Positions 1 through 9,188 of a stretch of DNA of 64,000 bases are shown piece by piece. Positions within the stretch are counted from its first letter, which is position 1; each line of letters starts with the position of its first letter. The position numbers and the translations under genes are program-made. A model generated the notes under the pieces. It did not search any database and was not told the origin of the DNA. It saw only the letters and a list, made by a program, of their open reading frames with translations. Origin of the DNA: Microvelia longipes (lineage: Eukaryota; Arthropoda; Insecta; Hemiptera; Veliidae); the NCBI GenBank assembly GCA_018340805.1, contig JACMZG010000008.1, forward strand, positions 16,081,384 to 16,145,383. The letters run 5' to 3'.

Positions 1-363
1 AATCCTCTTGTCCAAACCCTACATTCCAGAACCATTCCTTCTAATCCTCCACGGCGCCTTCGACGACAGTGGCCGAGTGACCTTCTTTATAATCAATATT
101 AATTTAATTCAAAAACGCAAAACATTTCAGAAAATTCAACTATTCAAAATTCAACTAATTTCTATTCCACTAATTTAGTTCAAGCCAAATTTTATATTAT
201 AAGTAAAATTTCAACATTTACCTAACCACGCCAAGGAGTATCACCACTGGGTGATTCCTCCTATCAAGACTGCCAAGTCACTTTAACCAGCATTAGCACT
301 ATGTCAAATACATTTATTGTAGACAATAATCAATAAAGTTAAAAAAAAAAAAAAAAAAAAAAA
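1..363 (+). mobile_element. 3' end of a non-LTR retrotransposon with poly(A) tail
   Basis: A reading frame enters from the left edge and stops at 100-102. Its last residues, NPPRRLRRQWPSDLL, are rich in Pro and Arg and end in Trp-Pro-x-Asp-Leu, which I associate with the C-terminus of Jockey-type LINE reverse transcriptases. About 230 bp of AT-rich 3' UTR follow. An AATAAA lies at about 331, and an uninterrupted run of about 24 A starts 8 bp later. A signal that close to a genomic poly(A) run is what target-primed retrotransposition of an RNA leaves. The clade is inferred from a very short stretch. The alternative is the 3' end of a processed pseudogene. Confidence 0.5.
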
Positions 364-364
364 A

Positions 365-780
365 TTATAAAACATCATCAAATATTTACCAAAAGTCTTT
401 TTACTATTAGAATTATATACCATCATCAATTATATCCCAAAAGTCTTTTTACTATTACAATTATATACCATCACCAAATATATACCAAAAGTCTTTCTAC
501 TATTAGAATTATAAACCAACATAAAATATTTACCAAAAGTCTTTTTACTATTAGAATTATATACCATCATCAATTATATCCCAAAAGTCTTTTTACTATT
601 ACAATTATATACCATCACCAAATATATACCAAAAGTCTTTTACTATTAGAATCACCATCATAGCAAAAGTATTTTTACTATTAGAATTATACTATCATCA
701 AATATATACCGAAAGTCTTTTTACTATTAGAATTATATACCATCATCAATTACATACTAAAAGTCTTTGTTCAGTTTAAA
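365..780. repeat. 48-bp tandem satellite, about nine units
   Basis: The phrase AAAAGTCTTTTTACTATTA recurs at about 391, 439, 487, 535, 583, 631, 667, 711 and 760. The basic period is 48 bp and the last units are shortened. Units alternate in three flavours (CATCATCAAT, CATCACCAAA and an ATTTACC type). Units 4-6 repeat the order of units 1-3, which gives a 144-bp higher-order period. It starts directly after the poly(A) run of the preceding retrotransposon. Confidence 0.85.
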
Positions 781-1639
781 TTTCGGCTATATCTGTGTTA
801 GTAGTAACGAAAATCACACATGATACAGAGTAATGAGAAATCAGTACAGAAAATCCAGTACGGGGTCCCTCAGAATAACTTTTCCTCACTGCATTGGATT
901 CGCTAAGCTCATCCAATCTACTTCGGACTCGCTTCGCTCGTCTTCAGAATAAAATTAGCGTCATTTGTTTTATGAAAATTCACTAAATAGCAGCAAATTT
1001 ATACGGTAACACGTCTTACATATTTATTACGTAAAGGGATAAAGTTGTACTTAATTTAATTAGATTATTTTTCAATTGTAAACAATTAAAAAAATCGTAT
1101 ACACGTTATTCGATAAAAATTATAAAATGCTGATAATGAAATGAACCTAAGCACTTTTGTTGCTAAAATTTAAATTCATCGGAACATCTTTCTGTTTTTA
1201 TGAAATTTTCCCACATTGGCGGTTAATGGCGTAATAAAAATTATTCTCTGAATAGCACGATCAGACCTAAAATATTGACCTTTTTAGGTCTAAACTTTTA
1301 CTCTCCAGCATAAATACACAGGGAGCTATGAGGACACACACACATAAATGCAGACAACTTTGAAAAAACCACTTAGGAGGTCTTAAAAACATTTGAAACA
1401 GATAGTTCAGGTGAAATATCGGTTGCGAATTTTTAATGCAACACAATATTATTCGTATATACGTACGGTATAAATGAGGAAAAGTAAAAATTTCGCTTCA
1501 TAATGAAATAGACTTAAATACTAACAAAAAAATGAAACATTTTATACGACGAGTTTCTGAAGTTTCAATCCTGTTTGTATCAGGGCTACATGCATGGAAA
1601 TTTAGCATGAAATTATTTCTAATTCTTATAATTTTATTT
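781..1639. other. AT-rich stretch without a recognised gene
   Basis: No coding potential is visible. At 890-945 there is a stretch with GGACTCGCTTCGCTCGTC, an inverted relative of the core found in the array at 2480-3530. A short CA run lies at about 1337-1346. Confidence 0.5.
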
Positions 1640-2470
1640 GAACGAACGTAAGTGAGTTCTTACATTCAGAAGATTGGGACGGCGCGTATGTTTGTTTGTA
1701 TGTTTGTATGTTTGTGTGTTTGTGTGTTTGTTTGTACGTGTCGCGATAACTGCCGTAAAAATTAACCGATTTTAATAAAATTTTGTATATAGGTTAAACT
1801 AATTATGTGTCAGAGCTGTATAGTTTTTGGTAATATTCCGAAAAATATTTTCAAAATGGCAGCCAATATGGCGGACCGGATAAAAAAAAATTTGAGCGAA
1901 AAAATCATGTTGTATATCGTTTTCAAGCTCTTAAAGAGTAGAAAAAAAATTTATGTTTCATGGTCAACATTTTAAAATTTTTTGAATAATTTAAAAATGG
2001 CGGCTAAAATAATGAACTCAAAAAATTTAAAATTAAAGGAATAACTCGAGTAATATATCGTTGTAAAGCTCTTGATTAGTAGAACAAAAAATGTTATATA
2101 CTTAATTCCGAAAAATTCAACATGGCGGCCATAATTTAATATAATAATTAGTTTTTACTAATTTTATAAGAATTTACAAGATAAAGATCTATTGTAATAT
2201 ACTTTAGGTACTTTTATACAAGTAAAATTAACAATATGTCAGAGCTGTATAGTTTTTGGTAATATTCCAAAAAAATTTCAAAATGGCGGCCAATATGGCG
2301 GACCGGATAAAAAATGTTTGAGCAAAAAATCGTGTTGTATATCGTTTAAAAGCTCTTAAAGAGTAGAAAAAGGAAATGTATTTTTCATGATCAACATTTC
2401 AATTTTTTTTAATAATTTAAAAATGGCGGCTAAAATAATAAACCCAAAAAATTAAAATTTAAAGCAAGCC
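1640..2470. repeat. ATGGCGG-bearing repeat, two tandem 428-bp units
   Basis: The block opens with a TGTATGTTTGTGTGTTTG-type run and a CGATAACTGCCG stretch. A 428-bp unit then occurs twice, starting near 1807 (TCAGAGCTGTATAGTTTTTG) and near 2235. Inside each unit the phrase AAATGGCGGC recurs at roughly 140-bp intervals (about 1855, 1996, 2120, 2281 and 2421), followed by a related tail containing TATATCGTT and AAGCTCTT. I recognise this as non-coding mobile-element sequence and cannot name the family. It runs directly into the array at 2480, so the two may be parts of one element. Confidence 0.65.
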
Positions 2471-2479
2471 CTTTTAACT

Positions 2480-3535
2480 ATGTATTATTATAAACATACG
2501 CAATCAAGCGAGCGAAGCGAGCCTTTTTAACTATTCATTAATATTAAATATAAGCAATCTAGCGAGCGAAGCGAGCCTTTTTTACAATATATTTTATTAT
2601 AAATATAAGCAATCTAGCAAGCGAAGCAAGCCTTTTTTACAATATTTTATTATAAATATAAGCAATCTAGCGAGCGAAGCGAGCCTATTTTTAGCTTTGT
2701 TGTATTATTATTATAAATATAAGCAATCTAGCGAGCAAAGCGAGCCTTATTTACAATATATTTTATTAAAAATATAAGCAATCTAGCGAGCGAAGCGAGC
2801 CTTCTCAATGAATGTATCATTGAAAATATATATATGTATCATTATAAATATACGCAACTAAGCGAGCGAAGCGAGCCTTTTTTACAATATGTTTTATTAT
2901 AAATATAAGCAATGTAGCGAGCGAAGCGAGCCTTCTTTTACTATTTATTATTATAAATATACGCAATCAAGCGAGCGAAGCGAGCCTTTTTTACTATGTA
3001 TTTTTTTAAACATACGCAATCAAGCGAGCGAAGCGAGCCTTTTTTACTATGTATTTTTATAAACATACGCAATCTAGCGAGCGAAGCGAGCCTTTTTTTT
3101 AAAATTTGTATTATTATAAATATAAGCAATCTAGCGAGCGAAGCGAGCCTTCTCAATGAATGTATCATTATAAATATATATATGTATCATAATAAATATA
3201 CGCAATTTTACGAAGCGAGCCTTTTTTCTAAATCTAGCGAGCGAAGCGAGCCTTCTTTTACTATTTATTATCATAAATATACGCTATCAAGCGAGCAAAG
3301 CGAGCCTATTTTTAACTTTGTATTATATTAAATATAAGCAATCTTGCGAGCGAAGCGAGCCTTTTTTACTATGTATTTTATAATATACGCAATCTAGCGA
3401 GCAAAGCGAGCCCTTATTTAACTTTGTATTATTATAAATATAAGCAATCTAGCGAGCGAAGCGAGCCTTTTTTAGTATGTAAATGTTAAAGATACCTAAA
3501 CTAGCAAGCGAAGCGAGCCTTTTTGAGTTTCTACT
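2480..3535. repeat. About 19-copy tandem array with mirror-symmetric GAGCGAAGCGAG core
   Basis: Units of about 50-75 bp each carry AATCTAGCGAGCGAAGCGAG followed by CC, then a T-run, then an AT-rich spacer containing TATTATAAATATA. I count about 19 copies. Most are exact in the core, with variants AGCAAGC or GAGCAAAGC, and one truncated copy lies at about 3207. The core GAGCGAAGCGAG reads the same forwards and backwards on one strand, so it is a mirror repeat and not a palindrome. Long open frames here on both strands, with Ser-Glu-Arg-Ser-Glu-Pro periodicity, are by-products of the repeat and not genes. Confidence 0.9.
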
Positions 3536-4036
3536 TTAAAATAGTATAGCGTCCGAATGTTTTGATAGACTCTTTTCGCTTGCTTTAACTAAATAATTTT
3601 ATTTGATGTATACTTTGACGTGAGTTCCTGATGCAACGCATTTCTAGTAAATAAATAAATATAAACAACATTCTCTCCACTAAAGGTAAAATGTATTTAC
3701 AGAGCCGGCTTTCAACTGTAAACAGGTGAGGTGCGAAAGAAAACGTTAAAAATAAACGGTTTATTTTTTTAGACAGAGGTTTAAAACTTATTAATTAGTT
3801 CCTATATTCAGCAATTGAAATGTTTCTTCCGATTCCAATAGAAGGATTAGAATTGAAATTTGGACGCTAATTTTTATATATAATGTGACATAAAAGCTTG
3901 CCGGTATTAATCAAGATTAAGAATTACGACTACATGATATCCGCGTCATCCAGTATGATAAATTCTGTAGAAAGTCCTGATATACCATGTGCACTTTGTC
4001 TATAAGTAAATGTATATATGATTGTCAATATTGTAG

Positions 4037-4230
4037 AAGACGAAAGCTGTGGAGAAGGGGATGATGGGAAATCTCGATCAGGCAGAGGAAAGCCGCGTAG
4101 AAATAGAACAACGTTCAGCAGTGGCCAGCTCGCTGCATTGGAGCGAGTGTTCGAAAGAACACACTATCCAGATGCCTTCCTTAGAGAGCAGCTTGCTAGG
4201 AGAGTATGCTTGTCTGAAGCTAGGGTTCAG
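4037..4230 (+). CDS. Homeobox gene exon: N-terminal three quarters of the homeodomain
   Basis: It encodes an acidic then basic lead-in (Gly, Arg and Lys rich) followed by homeodomain residues 1-46, ending ...SEARVQ. The donor is at 4231 (GTCTGT). The open frame extends to an ATG at 4018, but AG at 4035-4036 is the likelier acceptor. Confidence 0.8.
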
Positions 4231-5825
4231 GTCTGTATATCATGTAAACAGTTAATTGCTATTTACCTATAAAACAAGTTTACTATATATATATTTACTA
4301 TAAATATATATTAGTACTTCTGGATAATCGAGAATAAACAGCTAGGAAAAAATCTGATATGAAACTTGCGGCATACGCAAATCAGTCAAGACTTGAGACT
4401 GGTGTTGTCAGATTATTTTGTAACATTTAATTGTTTGATCAAAAAAATTAAGGATTGTGATGCGTGTTTTTATTTCCAGGTTTGGTTTCAAAACAGAAGA
4501 GCGAAATTTAGAAGAAACGAGCGAAGTATGTTAGCTCAGCGAGCTCCTCCTCCGGAACAGCCACTCGCACCAACACCCGCAGGTTTGAACACCAAATTCG
4601 TTATGTTCAAGATTCTACTTAAACCCTCAATAATCTCTTGGTGTTAAACCTGACAATTTGTTTTAATAGAGACAATGGGAAATTAGGCCTCACTTAACTT
4701 CTATATACCTATTCTTTATCTTGATCTGCAATCATCATCCACCTAAGCCGGTTATTTATTCTAATACAATATTATCTTATATTATTATCTTATCGATATG
4801 TTTAATTTTCCTTGTGTTAATAAGTATGGTCGAAATTTCTCTTTAACTCGGCTTGATCGCAATTAACCCCCTGAACATTTTTATAAAGGCAAGAATTCAG
4901 TAAAACTGCTTTGTGGCACTAAACGTTCATAGAACTCCGATATTCCAGCAGTTTTTTTTAAAGGGAATAAGCTTTAAGTTCTATAATAAAAACAAAAACT
5001 CAAATTTTAGCTTTTATCTATTTTTATTATATTTATCAAAACATTTGTAGAAATTATTTATGGATTTTGCTATCACATCAAAGCAAACAAATTTATTACA
5101 CCTCTGTAAACGTTATGGATCTATCAAAAAATTCTAGACCAAAATACAAAATATCGAATTCATCTTATTAGATAGTTATATTAAAAAGATGCTATTATAT
5201 TAAACATTTATAAATGCTATTCATTTAACATTCATAACAGAATATTAAGGTACCTATTCTTTATCTTGTTCTGCAATCATCATCCACCTAAGCCGGTTAT
5301 TTATTCTAATACAATATTATCTTATATGAGTATAATTTTATAATATTTCATAGGAGTATCAGGTAATGCTGAGTGGAAGCAGCAGTTAATGCAGTACTCT
5401 CCAGTAAGTGGCGTACAACCACCTCCTCAACATTTTTTTCCCCCTGGTGAGTTACGGAGCATACTTGGTGTCTTGAAAAAAAGTTAGTCCGCATGCCGGG
5501 CGAACTTCTTTTGAAATACATACTTCCGTGCTTAACAATCCGCATTTTTGTTTTTTTCCATATGTTTTCTGTTTAGACTATATAAAGAGGGTAGCTCACC
5601 ACTCATATGTGATCATTTAATGATCACATGCTAAAATTCCTGACTTAAAAGAAATTTAGGTTTTACCCATTTTCAGCATTATGTATATCTCGAACAATAA
5701 AAACCATCATATATTAGAGCAGTGTTAACTTTTTAATACCTGTAGTTTAATAGAAGTCAGACTTTATCTAAAGCATTAGAAGATTAGTTAAGAAGATAGT
5801 GTTAACGAGATTTATATGTATATAT

Positions 5826-5912
<87 letters not shown>

Positions 5913-6458
5913 GTGTGTATGTATGTATGTATTTGTGTGTGTATATAAAGTATCGCGAAACGATTTTTTTTGTGGTTTGGGGAGTTAGAGATAAATTTTG
6001 GCCGCACTTTAGATTCCGACTCCCGACATGCTTCCCATCACATTTTTGAATAATTTCTAAGGAAATCCTAAGGCAAATACAAAACCATTTAGTTTTAGGC
6101 ACGAGTCTCAAAAAATTATCCGCTGAATCATCTTCGATATGTAAGGTGTGTTCGATAACTATAGTAGAGCGATTGAGACATTAATAATAATAAATGATAT
6201 CGTAGAAAAACAAATTTAGACAATCTGATTGCTATGCTAGGAAGAGGATTACCAACAAATAAAATGGTTTATTCTGTTCTTTTGATCAATTTCTTAATTA
6301 ATTTAATAAAAATCTACAATATATTTACAGGAATAGGGTACGGTGGAGGAATGCAAGAACAAATGATGTCCTGCACCCCCAACACACCAGCTTTACATCA
6401 CCCTAGTCTCGTCAGATACCAGAGAGACGTGCTTCAGCCTCACCACAATCTCTTATAG
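4037..6458 (+). CDS. Paired-related homeobox protein (Prrx type), 3' four exons
   Basis: This is a sequence-specific DNA-binding transcription regulator of the nucleus. Readable exons are about 4037-4230, 4480-4582, 5354-5446 and 6331-6458, all in phase with GT/AG borders. The first two encode a complete 60-residue homeodomain with [19 protein letters not shown] and [19 protein letters not shown], interrupted by an intron between Gln46 and Val47. Position 50 is Gln and 51 is Asn. [17 protein letters not shown] and KFRRNER are the signature of vertebrate Prrx1/2 and the fly CG9876 type, which I prefer over Shox, Arx or Otp. The tail is rich in Pro, Gln and Gly and ends at TAG 6456-6458. I see no OAR/aristaless motif. 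The start is uncertain: an ATG at 4018 is open, but an acceptor at 4035-4036 (TTGTAG) suggests that 5' exons lie outside the window or unseen. Confidence 0.85.
4480..4582 (+). CDS. Homeobox gene exon: recognition helix
   Basis: It opens with [20 protein letters not shown] straight after a TATTTCCAG acceptor and ends after one base of a Gly codon at a GTTTGA donor. Homeodomain helix 3 lies here. Confidence 0.85.
4706..5326. repeat. 76-bp direct repeat pair inside the homeobox intron
   Basis: The same 76-bp sequence, starting TACCTATTCTTTATCTTG and containing CCACCTAAGCCGG, lies at about 4706-4781 and 5251-5326. I see one mismatch. The second copy ends about 28 bp before the acceptor of the exon at 5354. 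The 470 bp between them hold no coding signal. Confidence 0.85.
5354..5446 (+). CDS. Homeobox gene exon: Gln/Pro-rich linker
   Basis: It is joined in phase (phase 1 on both sides) and encodes [19 protein letters not shown] followed by a run of prolines and HFFPPG. Borders are TTCATAG and GTGAGT. Confidence 0.75.
5474..5558. repeat. Fragment related to the inverted-repeat element at 38949-39383
   Basis: GCCGGGCGAACTTCTTTTGAAATACATACTTCCGTGCTTAACAAT-like sequence resembles the terminal repeats of the 435-bp element at 38949-39383 (GGCGAATTTCCTTTGG, GTGCTTAACAAT). It is one arm only, inside the homeobox intron. Confidence 0.45.
5815..5945. repeat. (TA)n(TG)n microsatellite
   Basis: About 65 bp of alternating TA run into about 30 bp of TG and then a TATG/TGTG tail. 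It lies in the last intron of the homeobox gene. The open frames across it (Tyr-Ile and Thr-His runs) are artefacts. Confidence 0.95.
6331..6458 (+). CDS. Homeobox gene terminal exon
   Basis: The acceptor is TATTTACAG at 6322-6330. The exon completes a Gly codon, then reads a Gly/Met-rich segment and [17 protein letters not shown] before TAG. There is no OAR-like motif at the end. Confidence 0.75.
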
Positions 6459-7849
6459 TATCAGATCTTTCCTTTTTCATTTTTTGGATAATTTTATTTT
6501 TATTATGATAATTGTTATTTGTCTGAGATTTCATACCAATAAGTATAATTTGCTGATCTTCAATATCTTTATTATAAGGTATATTCTTGTTTGAAGGAAC
6601 TATGATATGTCTGGTAGTTTTTGATGCCCAGTACCATATTTGAGTAAATTGCAGGAAAAATGGTAGGGTTGCCAACACATTTTTACTGACGAAAAGTTTC
6701 CTTCTAAACTCGGCAATCCTGAATAGTCATACTTTCGTTTAAAATAAGAATTAATGAGTTTAAAACGAACATTTATTTTAAAAATCTCCAGAACTTTGTT
6801 AAATTATAGTACTACTAATAAAGGTAACGCCTCGTAACGTTTATATTGTTATGACGTCCCTCAACTAGGGTAATTGATTTGTACATAGTTTTGCTACCAG
6901 CAAAACTACAGCACGTAGTTGTGCACATGCAACTACAGCATGTGCTATACGCATGTACAGCGTGTCCGTTATGAATTATTGGCAGGAACCAATTAGAGCC
7001 TCGAGATCTCCCCTAATCTGGGCGTTGAAAACTAATAGACATACCATAAATTAGCCAAAAGGTAATTTATTTTTAAATGAATGTCAATTATTACCTACTG
7101 ATAAATTACTATCTATAATCTACAGTGACCCGGTCACCACCAAAGATACTAAAATTATTAGAGGGAGGATTAGGGTTGAATTGCACATTAATAAGGGATC
7201 TGATAGTGTGACAATATTCATTAAGTACCTTACTCGTACTACAGCCTCCCTAAAGAAGGGAGTCTAAAGAGTTCCCATCACTCTACAACCCCCATCGGAG
7301 CACATATTTATAATGCACAAACGGCGGGCGTTTTTTCAGAGAATTCATTTTAAATCACTTTTTACAACACAAATAATTAAAGAATAAATGTAATAGATAA
7401 TAATTACAACTTATTCAAATTCATTTCACTTAATTTATGTCAAAATAATCGATAAATAATGTCAAAAATAATGTGAAATTTTAATTATTATGAAAATCAA
7501 AAATGACGTCATTAATGTACAGTTATGGTACCTAGATATCCAGACAATAATACCCCTTGTATCCTTCCTTTAATAGTATAAGCAAAGAGTATAGTATAAG
7601 GCTATACTATATTAATACTATAATCCTAAGTATTATCCACCAACGAAAGATCTTGACCTTTATGACATTAACAAAGGAAGCTTAATAAGATATTTATTCT
7701 TAATAAGATAGTATTTTATTTTAATGTGTCACACTACAAAACACACCAAATAATTTTATTTATAATCAATTCAAAACTTGCATGTACATAAAAATCTCAT
7801 CATTAGTAGGTCTTATTATTACATTAAAAAATTTTCATGGTGCTAACAA
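6459..7849. other. Intergenic, no gene seen; short hairpins at 6884-6962
   Basis: A cluster of short inverted repeats lies at 6884-6962: AGTTTTGCT/AGCAAAACT and GTAGTTG/CAACTAC. Otherwise the sequence is AT-rich with no supported coding frame. Confidence 0.45.
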
Positions 7850-8199
7850 CAGGGTGTTTCACTAAAACGTCCTACAATTTTGCTTTAAATAAGTGTGAAT
7901 GTAACTCTTAAAAATTACAAAGGGCAGAAAGATGACTAGTCCTAAAAAAGGTTAAGTCTAAATATCTTGGCAGAAAAGAGATAGCGAGGGTAGAACTCAA
8001 CTTCCTCCTGAGCTTGCGTATACTTCAAGCATTCAAGCAATGTTGCCCTATAGGTTTCCACAGTAAGGTAAATAATCAAATAAAGCTATGGTATTCAACA
8101 AACATTGGAATTAGAGGTTGAAACAACACAACAAATATTTTTTCAGAAATAATAATGGACTTATTTCTGAAAAAATAGAAGGCTTAGTGAAACACCCTA
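7850..8199. mobile_element. 350-bp MITE with CAGGGTGTTTCACTA terminal inverted repeats
   Basis: The left end CAGGGTGTTTCACTAA at 7850 is mirrored by TTAGTGAAACACCCTA ending at 8199. There is no coding capacity. An internal hairpin (TTTTTCAGAAATAA with TTATTTCTGAAAAAA) lies at about 8140-8176. The CAGGGTGT terminus resembles the end of the IS630/mariner-type transposon at 15231-24421, so that class could have mobilised it. No clear target duplication was found. Confidence 0.75.
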
Positions 8200-9077
8200 T
8201 TTATAAATTAGTTTTAGAGAAAATAATTTAAAATAAGTATGTGTAATTTGTCTGTAAATAGATAATGATAAATAAATTGGTTACATAAGATTAATATATT
8301 TTAGATTTAACTAGTTTAATTTTTTTTCAATCCCAACTTCTTTTGAAAATTAGAGCTACTTGCAGTTGAATTTTAGCCCAATAATAGTTATTGACACTAA
8401 TAATAGTTATTATTAGTTACACATAATCATTACTCCCGAGCAATTATTTGATGGTTCCCAGAAACTAACCAGAGGGGTTAATAGAGTTGGATCCTGATGT
8501 GAAACCGATGTTATCATGCATTTTTATCCCGAGGCAAAGCCGAGGGAGTTAAATATAGCGAGGCTATAATGCTCTCGAGGTCTTACAAATTACAAGTCGT
8601 TTCTTTTAATTTCTTTAAAATGTCATCAGAGTATTATAATTTTTAATATAAATCCCTCCTTAATTTAACCGTTATAAATAGCGGATTTAAAACGATTCAG
8701 GGATTTAGTATGATGTGTTTACATAGTAAGTAAATATTATTGATGCAGTTAAAATCAAAAATAAATGTGTTGGTTTAACGATTAAATAAAAAAACTGATT
8801 GTCAGAATTGAACCATGAATCTTTAGGATTGATTATAAAATAATTCTTGAATGATTGCGGAAGTGCCATTTATTCGTTGTTTTATTCACTGCTTGTATTT
8901 CAAGACCAGGGTGTAATCATACAATTTCCTCTTAATATTACAGAGTTGATAATTATTTTTTCACTTCAGAAAGGAAAAATCAGTTTTAAGGTTATCTTGA
9001 CATGAGCTCCAGCAAGGAATATCAAATTCACTGGTGCGGGAAAAATTGGTAATTTTGAGCATTTAGTTACCAGTGTT
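8200..9077. other. Intergenic sequence, no gene seen
   Basis: This is 3' flank of the CYP302A1 gene. A GAGGCAAAGCCGAGGGAG / AGCGAGGCTATAATGCTCTC stretch at 8529-8580 is of the same flavour as other GC-rich repeat islands at 28560-28640. No coding signal was seen. Confidence 0.4.
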
Positions 9078-9188
9078 TCACCATGGGGTGAACGATAAAA
9101 CAACAGGTCTATCAGGTTTATTGATGAGCGGAGTTATTATGCCTAAATCACCATTGCCTTTCCATTCTACTTTGTACTCTCTGAATAC
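9078..9188 (-). CDS. CYP302A1: CYP302A1 exon 8 (C-terminus)
   Basis: The acceptor is TTTTTACAG. It encodes VFREYKVEWKGNGDLGIITP, LINKPDRPVVLSFTPW and a TGA stop. It has no ATG and is too short to show as an ORF, but fits the dib C-terminus (LINxPDxPV). Confidence 0.88.
   Translation of the reverse strand, partial: VFREYKVEWKGNGDLGIITPLINKPDRPVVLSFTPW

Noticed and set aside
2941..3331. Open frames of 75 and 111 codons on both strands in the array
   Set aside because: They are translations of the repeat (Ser-Glu-Arg-Ser-Glu periodicity) and shift with unit length.
2480..3535. CRISPR-like array (short conserved core, variable spacers)
   Set aside because: Spacers are AT-rich relatives of each other, unit length varies, and the setting is an intron-bearing eukaryotic genome without cas genes. 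It is a tandem satellite.
5768..6111. Open frames rich in Tyr-Ile, Thr-His and Val-Cys
   Set aside because: They are translations of the TA/TG microsatellite.
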